A stretch of 64,000 nucleotides of DNA from Lachnotalea glycerini. GTDB lineage: Bacteria; Bacillota; Clostridia; Lachnospirales; Lachnospiraceae. The notes beneath the pieces are model-generated. The model worked only from the letters and a program-made list of their open reading frames with translations. It did no database searches and was not told the DNA's origin. The translations under genes were made by a program, and so were the position numbers. The stretch covers positions 62,001 to 126,000 of the forward strand of contig NZ_QICS01000006.1 of the NCBI RefSeq assembly GCF_003201285.1, in the 5' to 3' direction. Below, piece after piece: positions 32,842 to 42,638 of this stretch. Each line of letters opens with the position of its first letter. Position 1 is the first letter of the stretch.

Positions 32842-32854
32842 TACTAATTTGGTC
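32842..32854. promoter_or_regulatory. Putative Rrf2 auto-operator
   Basis: TACTAATTTGGTC is an imperfect inverted repeat upstream of the Rrf2 gene, related to the perfect site at 32376-32388. The sharing of flanking bases suggests one regulator for both. Confidence 0.45.
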
Positions 32855-33009
32855 AAGATTAACATGAAATTGATTTTTTTAATCCAATTTATTTACATTT
32901 TCGACAAAATTCGATAAGATAAATGAGATTATAAATCAACTATTCAATTTTGATATTTTGGGGTATACTTAAAAATTAACAGGATATATAACCATAAAGG
33001 ATGAGAAAA

Positions 33010-34704
33010 ATGAAAAGAAAAATAAAACAATTGATACATTCTTTAACATTTCGTATCGTATTAGTTGCATGTATAACGATTATTCCAATCAACATACTCT
33101 TAATTATAACTGCAAAGCATATGATTCACAACGTAGAGGAGGCACTTTTTACTTCTTATCAAAATGCGCTATCCATTCATGTGTCAGATTTGGATAATGG
33201 ACTTGATTACATGAGAAATGCGCTTGAGGATATTATGCAGGAAAATTATTTGGAGCTGCAGCCTGGTTACAGTGTGGGGCAAAAGAATATTGCAGCCTTT
33301 GAATTTTGGAAAAAGCTGAAAACGAAAAGAGAAAATAATGTATTTAGCGACTTAGCTTTTCTTAAAGTGAATTGGGATAATAGTATATATATAACGAATG
33401 ATCCCCTTAAGATATCCTATGTGCAAAAGCAAGAGGTTGCAGACTATCTGGGCAATAATGATTTAAAAGAGATTCCCCCTTTATCATTTGAAATCATAAA
33501 TATCAATAATCAAAAATATTTATTGCATCTGGTGAATTATGAGTACTTTTCCTTTGGAATGCTGTGTGATTTGGATAACATGTTAGAAAATATGGAAAAA
33601 ACGTCTGATATTAACGGAGAAAAAATCTGTCTGGTCGATAAGCAGGGAAATATAATAGCAGGTGATGTAGACAAAAGCGTAATTTTATCAAAAAAGGAGC
33701 AGGTCATAACGATTAATCAGATAGAGCAAAAATGTTATGTAATTTACCAGCCGTCAGTAGTATTGGACTATGAAATAGCAAGAATTGTTCCATTTAAAGA
33801 AATCAATAACGAAATACCGTTTCTGGAAAAAAACATTCTGGTATTGGGAATCTTAAGTTTTTTTTTAATCCCTGTTTTAATTATAGCGCTTTATAGAATG
33901 GTATTAAGACCTTTGAAAGCAATAAACCACGCAATGCAGGAAATTGAAAAGGACAATATTGATTATCGTATGAAAGGCAGGCTTAATTCAACAGAATTTG
34001 AACATGTGAAAGAGGTCTTTAACAATATGGCTGGTCAGATACAAAACCTTCGAATTGAATCTTATGAAAAGGATATTGAGAGGCTGGATATTGAGAAGAC
34101 AAATCTGCGTTTGCAGATCAATCCTCATTTATTGTTAAATTCCTTAAATATGATTTATAGCCTGGCGCAATCACAAAATTACAAATATATTCTGGACTAC
34201 ACCCTTTTGTTAGTGGAATATTTTAGATATTCTTTACGTAATGCAAATGATTTGGTAACATTAAAAGAAGAAATACATTTTGTTAAGAATTACTTAGAAA
34301 TACAAAAGATACGGTTTCCAGAGAAATTTACCTGCGTATATGATATTGATGAAGGCATAAGCGAGCTTTTGATTCTCCCACTTATTATCGAGAATTTTGT
34401 TGAAAACTCTATAAAATACGCTCTGAAAATGGATGACTTGATTGAGATTATACTTATTATCAAGTCGGATGGAAATAAGATGTCCATTTCAATCTGTGAT
34501 ACAGGATGCGGCATGAGCGAGGATAGATTGCAGCAGTTAAAGGATGGAGTAATTATTCATGACCGAATAGGTAAGCATATCGGAATATGGAATTGCAGAC
34601 GGCGTTTAAATTTATATTATGGGGAAGAGGCTGTTTTGTCTATCAGCAGTTCAGAGGGCTATGGTACACAGGTATGGATGGAATTTCCAGTTGTGCGGAG
34701 GTAA
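33010..34704 (+). CDS. YesM-type sensor histidine kinase
   Basis: A 564-residue membrane kinase. Membrane segments lie near residues 15-38 (FRIVLVACITIIPINILLIIT) and about 280-300 (LVLGILSFFLIPVLIIALY), bordering a large extracellular Cache-like domain. A HAMP domain and the His_kinase family motif LRLQINPHLLLNSLNMIYSLAQ with the phosphoacceptor His follow, then a GHKL ATPase (VENSIKYAL; DTGCGMSE; GIGLWN-like HIGIWNCRRRL). The ATG at 33001 abuts AAAGG, so 33010 is the likely start. It pairs with the regulator 3 bp downstream and sits before a sugar ABC transporter, the classic setting of carbohydrate sensing. Confidence 0.9.
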   Translation: MKRKIKQLIHSLTFRIVLVACITIIPINILLIITAKHMIHNVEEALFTSYQNALSIHVSDLDNGLDYMRNALEDIMQENYLELQPGYSVGQKNIAAFEFWKKLKTKRENNVFSDLAFLKVNWDNSIYITNDPLKISYVQKQEVADYLGNNDLKEIPPLSFEIININNQKYLLHLVNYEYFSFGMLCDLDNMLENMEKTSDINGEKICLVDKQGNIIAGDVDKSVILSKKEQVITINQIEQKCYVIYQPSVVLDYEIARIVPFKEINNEIPFLEKNILVLGILSFFLIPVLIIALYRMVLRPLKAINHAMQEIEKDNIDYRMKGRLNSTEFEHVKEVFNNMAGQIQNLRIESYEKDIERLDIEKTNLRLQINPHLLLNSLNMIYSLAQSQNYKYILDYTLLLVEYFRYSLRNANDLVTLKEEIHFVKNYLEIQKIRFPEKFTCVYDIDEGISELLILPLIIENFVENSIKYALKMDDLIEIILIIKSDGNKMSISICDTGCGMSEDRLQQLKDGVIIHDRIGKHIGIWNCRRRLNLYYGEEAVLSISSSEGYGTQVWMEFPVVRR

Positions 34705-34707
34705 TAT

Positions 34708-35502
34708 ATGAACTTATTAATTGTAGATGATGAAATATATGCAATACAAGGAATTTTAGACAGTGTAAATTGGGACAGACTTGATTTTGATAATATTTTT
34801 ACAGCTAATAGCTATTCTCAGGCGCTTAATATTTTTCAAAACGAAAAGGTTGCTATTTTAGTCTGTGACATTGAGATGCCTTATGGCACAGGTTTAGATT
34901 TAGTAGAATGGGTCAGAGAGCATTATCCCAATACGTTATGTATTTTTCTGACTTGTCATGATGAATTTCAATATGCCAAACAGGCTATCTCCTTAAAATG
35001 TTTTGATTATGTACTAAAGCCCATCCCGCCAAAGAAGCTGTTGGAGATACTACAGAGGGCAAGCGATGAGATTAAGAACACCTATCGGACACAGGAATAT
35101 TTAGAGTATGGAAAGCGTTTTATAAAGGAATTGAGTGAAAAGAAAGGGATCAATGAGGAGGAAAAGGTAAAAGACCCCTTAAATGAGGTGGAACATTATA
35201 TTCAAAATCATATATCTGATAACCTGACTGTAGAGGAAATAGCCAAAATGGTATTTTTAAGTCCGGATTATTTAACGAGGCTTTTTAAAAAACAAAAAGG
35301 ACAAACCTTAATTGATTATATTACAAGCCAAAGGATGTTTTTGGCGAAAGAACTGCTAGAAAGCAATGTGCTTACCATAAGTATGATTTCAGCAAAGGTG
35401 GGATATGGAAATTATTCTTATTTTACAAAAATGTTTAAAAAATATTATGGAAAAACGCCAAGAGATTATCAGAATCAATATTTAAAAGGTAAGAAATGCT
35501 AG
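34708..35502 (+). CDS. YesN-type response regulator with AraC DNA-binding domain
   Basis: A 264-residue regulator. The receiver domain covers residues 1-120, with Asp54 in VCDIEMPYG as phosphoacceptor and the Lys of VLKPIPP. The C-terminal 100 residues form an AraC/XylS double helix-turn-helix (VEEIAKMVFLSPDYLTRLFKKQKG; ISAKVGYGNYSYFTKMFKKYYGKTPRDYQ). The central region is shorter than in typical 500-residue YesN proteins. It follows the kinase by 3 bp, and a terminator separates it from the binding-protein gene, whose promoter it probably activates. Confidence 0.92.
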   Translation: MNLLIVDDEIYAIQGILDSVNWDRLDFDNIFTANSYSQALNIFQNEKVAILVCDIEMPYGTGLDLVEWVREHYPNTLCIFLTCHDEFQYAKQAISLKCFDYVLKPIPPKKLLEILQRASDEIKNTYRTQEYLEYGKRFIKELSEKKGINEEEKVKDPLNEVEHYIQNHISDNLTVEEIAKMVFLSPDYLTRLFKKQKGQTLIDYITSQRMFLAKELLESNVLTISMISAKVGYGNYSYFTKMFKKYYGKTPRDYQNQYLKGKKC

Positions 35503-35504
35503 TA

Positions 35505-35545
35505 AAAGAAGTCAGATAGAAGTCAAATTTATCTGGCTTCTTTTC
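35505..35545 (+). terminator. Terminator after the two-component pair
   Basis: AAAGAAGTCAGATA (35505-35518) and TATCTGGCTTCTTT (35530-35543) form a long stem with one mismatch and a T-rich end. Confidence 0.88.
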
Positions 35546-35680
35546 ATATAGGAAATGTGCATATAAAAGTCGGAAATGTGGTAAAATACGTCGTTATTGT
35601 ATAATTTGTCAATCGGAATTGGAGGATACATAAGAGAAATAGTGTTCTATAATATTGATATCGATAAAAGGAGGATGAAT

Positions 35681-37228
35681 ATGAAAAAGAAAATACTATC
35701 ATTATTACTAATGACCGTGTTGACCGCAACCATGTTTATGGGATGTGGTACCAAGAATCAATCAAGTGAGCAGTCAACCAGTCAAGATACAACGAGTCAA
35801 GACACAGGTGATGAACAGGCAAGTCAGGAGACGGCACATATTGTAATGACATATTTAACAGCAGGAAATACACCGGCAGATTTATTAAAGGTACAGGATG
35901 CTGTTAATGAAATTACAAAAGAAAAGATTAACGTTGAGGTTGAATTTAAGGCAATTTCAATTCCTGAAACATTTTCACAGTATTCTTTATGGATTACTTC
36001 AGGAGAACAAATTGATTTAATGATGAATGCATTTCAAGGTGTGTCAAATTACGTAAACAGTGCATCACTAGAGCCATTGGATCTATTAATTACCGAAAAT
36101 GCACCTACGATTTCAAAATTAATGGAGGAATACCCAATTACGGACGGTACGGTAGTTAACGATGAGATTTATGGAATTTCTCCTGTACTTTATAACTACG
36201 GAGCACAAGGATCTTTGCTCATTCAAAAGGATGTTCTTGATGAAATTGGTGTGACTGTAAAGGATCAGTATCAACTTAATGATTTTACAGAGATCTTTGC
36301 AGCGATTAAGGAAAAACATCCAGATATGTATCCATATGGAATTATTGGAACAGACGTTTCAGCAGCAACAGCATACGGATACTTTGGAATTGCAGATACC
36401 TTGGGTGCAACCGCCAATTCGGGTGTACTGATGGGAACGGACAGCACAAAAATAGTAAATTTGTATGAAACAGAGGATTATTATAATTACTTAAAAACAG
36501 TCAGAGAGTGGTATGAAGCAGGCTATATTATGCCGGATGCAGCAACAACAGATTCCTTAAAAACAGAGTTATTAAGCACAGGAGTTATCTGCTCTTTTCC
36601 AATGTTAAATAAACCGGAAATGATTCCAGATTCTGAAACTCAATATGGCAAAGAATTTGTGGCACTTGTAACTACGGATAATTATTATACTTCCTTATCG
36701 CCAAACAGCGGAACGTATTGGACCATACCAATAACCAGTAAAAACCCAGATGCAGCAATGAAATTTTTGAATCTGATGTATGAAGATTCCGATTTAGCAA
36801 ACTTGATTCATTGGGGAATTGAAGGAACTCATTATGTGAAAACGGATACTGAGAAATTAATTACATTTCCAGAGGGTGTGACAGCAGATACAAGCGGCTA
36901 CTATAATACACTTGGTCTTTATGGAGACAGAAGATATGAATATACATGGTCTGATGCAACAAGTGAGGAAGCAAACGAAACATTTACACAAAAATCAATG
37001 AGTAACAAATCCAAAGCAGTAGGATATTCCTATAACAGTGAGAATATGACGAATCAGCTCATTGCAATTAACAGTGTTATGTCACAATATCTTCCTTCCT
37101 TAGAAACAGGCAGTGTAGATTTAGACAGCGTATATCCTGAATTTATCTCAGCCTTAAAAAATGCAGGAATTGAAGACGTCATTGCAGACAATCAAGCTCA
37201 ATTTGATTTATGGCTAGAGAAACAATAA
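35681..37228 (+). CDS. Extracellular sugar-binding lipoprotein of an ABC transporter
   Basis: A 515-residue lipoprotein. The signal peptide MKKKILSLLLMTVLTATM ends in a lipobox FMGCG with the lipidated Cys near residue 22, followed by a Ser/Thr/Gln-rich linker. The mature part is a large solute-binding protein of the LplA/family 1 type used for oligosaccharides. A longer reading from 35597 would bury the signal peptide; the ATG at 35681 has AAAGGAGG at 6-base spacing. The permease genes follow after an intercistronic hairpin, as expected when binding protein is made in excess. The adjacent GH78 gene suggests rhamnose-containing oligosaccharides as ligand. Confidence 0.92.
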   Translation: MKKKILSLLLMTVLTATMFMGCGTKNQSSEQSTSQDTTSQDTGDEQASQETAHIVMTYLTAGNTPADLLKVQDAVNEITKEKINVEVEFKAISIPETFSQYSLWITSGEQIDLMMNAFQGVSNYVNSASLEPLDLLITENAPTISKLMEEYPITDGTVVNDEIYGISPVLYNYGAQGSLLIQKDVLDEIGVTVKDQYQLNDFTEIFAAIKEKHPDMYPYGIIGTDVSAATAYGYFGIADTLGATANSGVLMGTDSTKIVNLYETEDYYNYLKTVREWYEAGYIMPDAATTDSLKTELLSTGVICSFPMLNKPEMIPDSETQYGKEFVALVTTDNYYTSLSPNSGTYWTIPITSKNPDAAMKFLNLMYEDSDLANLIHWGIEGTHYVKTDTEKLITFPEGVTADTSGYYNTLGLYGDRRYEYTWSDATSEEANETFTQKSMSNKSKAVGYSYNSENMTNQLIAINSVMSQYLPSLETGSVDLDSVYPEFISALKNAGIEDVIADNQAQFDLWLEKQ

Positions 37229-37260
37229 AGAATCCATTCATGTTGAATAAGCAGTAATAG

Positions 37261-37295
37261 AAAGGGAAGGACATTCACCGTTCTTTCCTTTTTTA
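37261..37295 (+). terminator. Intercistronic hairpin between binding protein and permease genes
   Basis: AAAGGGAAGGA (37261-37271) pairs with TTCTTTCCTTT (37281-37291) using two wobbles, then T. Likely partial termination that lowers permease expression. Confidence 0.75.
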
Positions 37296-37355
37296 AACCC
37301 TTTGGCACAGATGGGAAGATTCATTACAAGATTAAATTATTTGGAGGAGAAAAGT

Positions 37356-38285
37356 ATGGTAAAGAAAAAGAAATCATTTCGGTGGAAAAATGCGCTCCCA
37401 GTTTATGCACTCATGTTACCGGGAATTCTCTATTTTTTAATTAATAACTATTTACCAATGTTTGGCATGATAATTGCATTTAAGAAATTAAATTTTAGGG
37501 ATGGAATTTTAAAAAGTCCTTGGTGTGGCTTAGATAACTTTAAGTTTTTATTCTCACAAGGCAACACCGCTTTGATTATGACCAGAAATACAATACTTTA
37601 TAATATAGTATTTATTATACTTGGAATTATCATACCGATTACAGTTGCAATCTTATTAAATGAAGTACAGCAAAAAATTGCGTCCCGAATCTATCAAACC
37701 TTGATTTTGCTGCCATTTTTAATGTCATGGGTTGTTGTAAGCTATTTAGCCTATGCATTCTTGAGCGGAGAAACAGGCTTTATTAATGCTACTATTCTCC
37801 CTTTCTTTGGCATTAATCAATCCATTTCATTTTATCAACAGCAAAAATATTGGCCATTTATCTTAGTATTTACAAATCAATGGAAGAGTCTTGGCTTTGG
37901 TACGGTTATCTATCTGGCAAGTGTTATTGGAATTAGTCCTGAATTTTATGAAGCGGCTCAAATAGATGGAGCTTCCAAATGGAAACAGATAACGAATATT
38001 ACACTTCCATGCTTAAAGCCAACAATCATTACACTTACCATATTAAATATTGGCCGCATTTTTTATTCTGACTTTGGTTTATTTTATCAGGTTCCAAAGA
38101 ATTCAGGAATGCTTTATAACGTAACGCAGACAATTGATACCTATGTGTACAATGCGCTTATGAATCAAAATAATATCAGTATGTCTGCTGCGGCCTGTGT
38201 GTTTCAGTCGATTGTCGGTGCTGCTTTAGTTGTAATATCAAATCAGATAATAAGAAAACTAAGCAAAGAAAATGCTTTGTTTTAA
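37356..38285 (+). CDS. Sugar ABC transporter permease (LplB type)
   Basis: A 309-residue inner membrane subunit with about six membrane helices. The EAA loop reads EFYEAAQIDGASKWKQITNITLPCLKPT, the docking site for the ATPase. An in-frame ATG at 37302 lies in the spacer; the ATG at 37356 follows GGAGGAG. It partners with the permease at 38296, whose start lies 10 bp behind its stop. No ATPase gene is present, so a shared MsmX/MsiK-like ATPase elsewhere is presumably used. Confidence 0.93.
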   Translation: MVKKKKSFRWKNALPVYALMLPGILYFLINNYLPMFGMIIAFKKLNFRDGILKSPWCGLDNFKFLFSQGNTALIMTRNTILYNIVFIILGIIIPITVAILLNEVQQKIASRIYQTLILLPFLMSWVVVSYLAYAFLSGETGFINATILPFFGINQSISFYQQQKYWPFILVFTNQWKSLGFGTVIYLASVIGISPEFYEAAQIDGASKWKQITNITLPCLKPTIITLTILNIGRIFYSDFGLFYQVPKNSGMLYNVTQTIDTYVYNALMNQNNISMSAAACVFQSIVGAALVVISNQIIRKLSKENALF

Positions 38286-38295
38286 GGAGGTCTTT

Positions 38296-39189
38296 ATGGG
38301 AATACATACAAAAAGTAACAAAATTATGCAAATAATCGCCCATACAGTACTATTTATCGTGTCTGCATTGGCTGTGATACCTTTTTGGCTTTTAATTGCT
38401 TCATCGCTGTCTGACGCATTTGATGTAACCAAATCAGGCTATCAGTTTATACCAAAGAATATAAGCTTTGAGGCCTATCAATATATATTTCAGGAGTGGA
38501 CACAAATAGGACGTGCCTATGGAGTCACAGTTTTGGTTAGTGTCTTAGGAACTGTATTAAGTGTAATTATGGTCAGTATGCTTGCATACGGATTAATACA
38601 AAAGGACATAAAAGGAGTTAACGCTGTTTTTATATTTGTGTTGATTACAATGTTGTTTAACGGCGGAGTAGTTCCCACCTATCTTGTTTATAATAATTTA
38701 TTAAAGGTTAAGAATACAATATGGGGATTAATTTTGCCGAATTTATTAATGAGTGGCTTTACCGTAATATTAGTAAAAAATTATTTTCAGCAAAGCATTC
38801 CAGAGGAATTAATAGAAGCAGCAAAAATAGATGGTTGTGGTCATTTTCGCATTTACTTTAAAATGATACTGCCTTTGTCAAAGCCAATTCTTGCAACAGT
38901 GGGACTTCTATCGGCAGTTTCCTACTGGAATGACTGGACAAACGGCCTTTATTACGTTACCGATGAAAAATTATATTCAATACAGCTTTTGCTAAATAAA
39001 ATGAACGAAAATATCTTATTTATGGCAAATAATTCCCAGAATATGATGGGAGTTGATATGTCGAATATGCCAAGCGCTACGATTCGTATGGCAATTGCAG
39101 TGGTAGCCATATTACCAATCATAATTGCTTATCCATTTTTTCATAAATACTTTGCAAAAGGTCTTACGATGGGAGCAGTAAAGGGATAA
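38296..39189 (+). CDS. Sugar ABC transporter permease (YtcP type)
   Basis: A 297-residue permease, partner of the one at 37356. About six helices, with the EAA loop EELIEAAKIDGCGHFRIYFKMILPLSKP. The ATG at 38296 follows AAGGAGG; a possible upstream start at 38272 overlaps the previous gene and lacks a site. The end AKGLTMGAVKG is typical of the LplC/YtcP group. Transport of an oligosaccharide released from rhamnose-rich polymers is inferred from the following glycosidase gene. Confidence 0.93.
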   Translation: MGIHTKSNKIMQIIAHTVLFIVSALAVIPFWLLIASSLSDAFDVTKSGYQFIPKNISFEAYQYIFQEWTQIGRAYGVTVLVSVLGTVLSVIMVSMLAYGLIQKDIKGVNAVFIFVLITMLFNGGVVPTYLVYNNLLKVKNTIWGLILPNLLMSGFTVILVKNYFQQSIPEELIEAAKIDGCGHFRIYFKMILPLSKPILATVGLLSAVSYWNDWTNGLYYVTDEKLYSIQLLLNKMNENILFMANNSQNMMGVDMSNMPSATIRMAIAVVAILPIIIAYPFFHKYFAKGLTMGAVKG

Positions 39190-39220
39190 GTAATCAACTA
39201 TATTGAAAAGGGTGAATGTA

Positions 39221-41821
39221 ATGAAAATAACAAAATTAAGAGTCAATCAAATTGAAAAACCAATTGGCTTTACAATGGATACAATTAGCTTTTCCTGGAT
39301 TATAGTCGATTATCAAAATGCGAAAAAGCAAAAATATGCGCAAATCATTGTGAAAAAGGACAATCATATTATTTTTGACAGTGGGAAAGATGAAAATGCA
39401 AATAGTTTGGACTACCAAGTACAATTGATGCTAGAGCCAAGAACCAGGTATAGCTGGGAGGTAGCAGTGACCGCTGAAAATGGGGAAAGTGCCTGCCAAA
39501 AAAGTTGGTTTGAAACCGGTAAATTAAAGGAAGCATGGAGGGCTAAGTGGATTTCACCAACATTTGACAAAGAAATTCACCCATGCTTTTATAAAGAAAT
39601 TACAATTGATAAAAAAGTAAAACAAGCAAGAACTTATTTGACCGGACTTGGACTCTATGAGCTATATCTAAATGGGAAAAAGGTAGGAAATGAATTTCTT
39701 GCTCCGGGGTATCACTCGTATGATTTTCATCTTCAGGTTCATACCTACGATATTACTAAATACTTAATAGAAGGGAAAAATCAAATAGAAGTATTGCTAG
39801 GTGCAGGCTGGTATAAAGGCAGACTTGGTTTTGACGGCGGCTATACGGATGTTTATGGTGACAGTTATTATCTAATACAAGAGCTTCATATCGAATATGA
39901 AGACAAAACCAGTCTGTTTGTGGGAACGGATACAAGCTGGCAGTGCAAACCGTCTGCTATCATGGATAGTAATATCTATGACGGAGAGCTTTACGATGCC
40001 AGATTAGAAGCGATGTTCGACTATCAGGAGGTAGTAGAACGGGAACCAATCCAATGCGGTCCCTTAACCGATCGATATAGCCTACCGATTATTAAGAAAG
40101 AAAAATTAAAACCACTTCAATTAATTAAAACCAAAAAAGGCGAACAAGTATTGGATTTTGGTCAAAATATAACCGGATGGGTAGAATTCAATTGTAACCT
40201 TTCAAAAGATACTATAATATGTTTGACTGCATCTGAGATTATGCAGGAGGGATGTTTTTACAACGAGAACTATCGAACGGCAAAGGCAAAGTTTACTTAT
40301 ATTTCAGATGGGAAGAAGGCTCATGTTCGACCACACTTTACCTTTTTTGGATTTCGCTATATGAAAGTGGAATGCGCAGAACCAATAATAAAAGAGAATT
40401 TTGAAGCATATCACATACGAAGTGACATTGATCAGATTGGTAAGATAGAGACAGGACATAAAAAGGTAAATCAATTATTTTCCAATGCATTGTGGAGTCA
40501 AAAGGATAATTTTTTAGATGTTCCAACCGATTGTCCTCAAAGGGATGAAAAATTGGGATGGACTGGTGATGCACAGATTTTTTCAGATACGGCCTGCTTT
40601 AATATGTATATGCCCGCCTTTTATCGGAAGTACTTGTGGGATATGCGTGCAGAGCAAAGTATATTAGAGGGTTCTGTACCAAATGTAGTTCCAAGATTAA
40701 AACATGATATGATTTCAGAACACGGTTCTTGCCCTTGGGCTGATGCGGGGGTTATTATCCCTTGGAATGTTTATCTGCATTATGGCAGTAAAACTTTGCT
40801 TTTAGAAACCTATCCAGGAATGAAAGCGTGGGTGGATTATCAAAAGAAAAAGGAAGAAGCATTAGGGGGGAAGCATTTGGTTAAGGATGGCTTTCACTTT
40901 GCCGATTGGCTTGCACTTGACAATGAAAAGCCGGGACCATTTGGTGCAACCAATGCGTTATTTATAGCGAGCGCTTATTATTACCATTGCAGCAAAATCG
41001 TAGGTAAAGCAGCAAAAATTCTTGGTCTAGAGGAGGATAGCATTTTCTATGAGACATTAGCAGAAGAAATTAAGAAAGCGATACATGAGACTTATTTTGA
41101 TAAAAACGGTTTATGCATCTGCAAGACGCAGACTGCATCCGCTCTAGTAATTGAGTTTGGATTGATGCCAGAACAAGAGAAAAAGGAAGGACAAAAATTA
41201 AAAAATCTGATTTTTGAAAATAAAAAACATTTAAATACCGGTTTTGTAGGAACAACTGTTCTTTGTCCTGCACTTTCCAAAACGGGCAATCATAAGCTGG
41301 CCGTTGATTTGTTGTTAAATGAAGACTATCCTGGTTGGTTATACGCCGTGAACCTTGGTGCAACCACGATTTGGGAACGATGGAATTCTGTGATGCCGGA
41401 TAACAGTATGAACCCAGAGGGAATGAATAGCCTGAATCATTACAGCTATGGAAGTATCGAAAGCTGGATGTATCGTTATATCTGTGGTTTTAATCCCTGC
41501 GAGGAAGAGGCAGGATTTCGATATGCTCTTCTTGCCCCTCATCCCGATGAAAGACTTGGTTTTGTAAAGGCTTTATTCAATACTGCTATGGGAACCTATA
41601 TTAGTGAGTGGATGTATGATAAAGAAGGTAAAGTAAGTTATTATTTTGAAGTCCCATTTGGTGCTAAGGCAGTCATTGCGTTAAAAAAAGGATGCTATCA
41701 GTGTAATCAAAAACGTGTAGAAGGCTATGTCTTTGAAGTGGAATGTGGTATTTATGAAATTCAGGAAAGGGAGGGGAACTATTTTAGTAAATGCTTCTAT
41801 GATGATACCCTTAATACATAG
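39221..41821 (+). CDS. GH78 alpha-L-rhamnosidase
   Basis: An 866-residue glycoside hydrolase releasing terminal alpha-L-rhamnose. The hallmark DVPTDCPQRDEKLGWTGDAQ, with the acid Glu of DEKLGW and the following Asp, is present around residue 440, ahead of the (alpha/alpha)6 barrel. N-terminal beta domains include a carbohydrate-binding-like module (ARTYLTGLGLYELYLNGKKVG; VLLGAGWYKGRLGF). The C-terminal region ERWNSVMPDNSMNPEGMNSLNHYSYGS matches the family catalytic base region. No signal peptide is seen, so it acts inside the cell on imported oligosaccharides. ATG 39221 has AAGGGTG upstream; a TTG at 39203 is less likely. Substrate may be pectin rhamnogalacturonan fragments or plant glycosides. 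Confidence 0.93.
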   Translation: MKITKLRVNQIEKPIGFTMDTISFSWIIVDYQNAKKQKYAQIIVKKDNHIIFDSGKDENANSLDYQVQLMLEPRTRYSWEVAVTAENGESACQKSWFETGKLKEAWRAKWISPTFDKEIHPCFYKEITIDKKVKQARTYLTGLGLYELYLNGKKVGNEFLAPGYHSYDFHLQVHTYDITKYLIEGKNQIEVLLGAGWYKGRLGFDGGYTDVYGDSYYLIQELHIEYEDKTSLFVGTDTSWQCKPSAIMDSNIYDGELYDARLEAMFDYQEVVEREPIQCGPLTDRYSLPIIKKEKLKPLQLIKTKKGEQVLDFGQNITGWVEFNCNLSKDTIICLTASEIMQEGCFYNENYRTAKAKFTYISDGKKAHVRPHFTFFGFRYMKVECAEPIIKENFEAYHIRSDIDQIGKIETGHKKVNQLFSNALWSQKDNFLDVPTDCPQRDEKLGWTGDAQIFSDTACFNMYMPAFYRKYLWDMRAEQSILEGSVPNVVPRLKHDMISEHGSCPWADAGVIIPWNVYLHYGSKTLLLETYPGMKAWVDYQKKKEEALGGKHLVKDGFHFADWLALDNEKPGPFGATNALFIASAYYYHCSKIVGKAAKILGLEEDSIFYETLAEEIKKAIHETYFDKNGLCICKTQTASALVIEFGLMPEQEKKEGQKLKNLIFENKKHLNTGFVGTTVLCPALSKTGNHKLAVDLLLNEDYPGWLYAVNLGATTIWERWNSVMPDNSMNPEGMNSLNHYSYGSIESWMYRYICGFNPCEEEAGFRYALLAPHPDERLGFVKALFNTAMGTYISEWMYDKEGKVSYYFEVPFGAKAVIALKKGCYQCNQKRVEGYVFEVECGIYEIQEREGNYFSKCFYDDTLNT

Positions 41822-41939
41822 AGTTATAGAGATTAAATAAATGGTTAAATATAATTCTATTTAGCTTAATGTATTGACACAATTTAGTTCGGCAGATATA
41901 CTGATTATCAATAGTAAAGAAAACAGTAGGGAGCTAAAG

Positions 41940-42620
41940 GTGAAAATAGAGAAAAATCAATGGAAAATTCTTAGTACCAGACAAAAAATTACATATTTTA
42001 AAGATTACTATCTATTTCAAATCCTATGCACCGCAGTAGGAATAGCCATTGTAGTATCACTTTGCTGGCATATATTACATAAGAGTGAATCCATATTATA
42101 TGTCGCTGTAGTCGATGATATTCTAAATGATGAAGAAACACAAAAGGTTGAACAGGAATTAGAAAAGATTTTTAACAATGGGACAGACCGTACTTTTGTA
42201 ACAATCGATGATTCCTTTTATACCGACGGAGATGGTCTTAATAAGTTGGAAGTGTATCTAAGTAACCATCAAATTGATCTTGTGATAGCAAATGAAGAAG
42301 TAATTCGAACCTTTGCCGGGTATGGATTCATGCAGGACTTGAATACTGTATTGGAGGAGGACGAATTAGAAAGAAATACCAATCAATTTCTTTATGCGGC
42401 TGGATACAAGGAGAATGATGACATATCATTTGAAGATAAGGAAACAGGACAAGGTGAAATTCTACCCTATGGAGTCAACATCGCAGATAGTGCCGAGTAC
42501 AAAAAATTAGGTACTATATTAAAGAACCCGGTTGTGGGAATTGCGAATAATGCTAAAAATATGCAAAATGCAAAAATATTTTTAAAATGGTTGAATGGTG
42601 AAAGAATCGTTGAAAAGTAA
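41940..42620 (+). CDS. Membrane-tethered protein resembling a solute-binding fragment
   Basis: A 226-residue protein of unknown function. One membrane helix lies near residues 30-45 (ILCTAVGIAIVVSLCWHIL). The extracellular part looks like a shortened periplasmic binding protein: VAVVDDILNDEETQKVEQELEKIF, IDLVIANEEVIRTFAGYGFMQDLN, and a C-terminal NAKIFLKWLNGE as seen in family 1 binding proteins. A TTG at 41874 lacks a ribosome binding site; GTG 41940 has GGGAG six bases upstream. It sits between the rhamnosidase and the LacI regulator and may sense or buffer sugars, or be a non-transport relic. No clear homologue family could be named. Confidence 0.6.
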   Translation: MKIEKNQWKILSTRQKITYFKDYYLFQILCTAVGIAIVVSLCWHILHKSESILYVAVVDDILNDEETQKVEQELEKIFNNGTDRTFVTIDDSFYTDGDGLNKLEVYLSNHQIDLVIANEEVIRTFAGYGFMQDLNTVLEEDELERNTNQFLYAAGYKENDDISFEDKETGQGEILPYGVNIADSAEYKKLGTILKNPVVGIANNAKNMQNAKIFLKWLNGERIVEK

Positions 42621-42638
42621 AAAAGTAGAGGTGCAAGA

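Noticed and set aside
41070-41363. Minus-strand open frame within the GH78 gene
   Set aside because: It lies wholly inside a well-supported gene, lacks a ribosome binding site and shows no family motif; same for the other antisense frames.
41874-41939. TTG at 41874 as start of the membrane-tethered protein
   Set aside because: No ribosome binding site; GTG 41940 is preceded by GGGAG and gives a normal N-terminus before the membrane helix.
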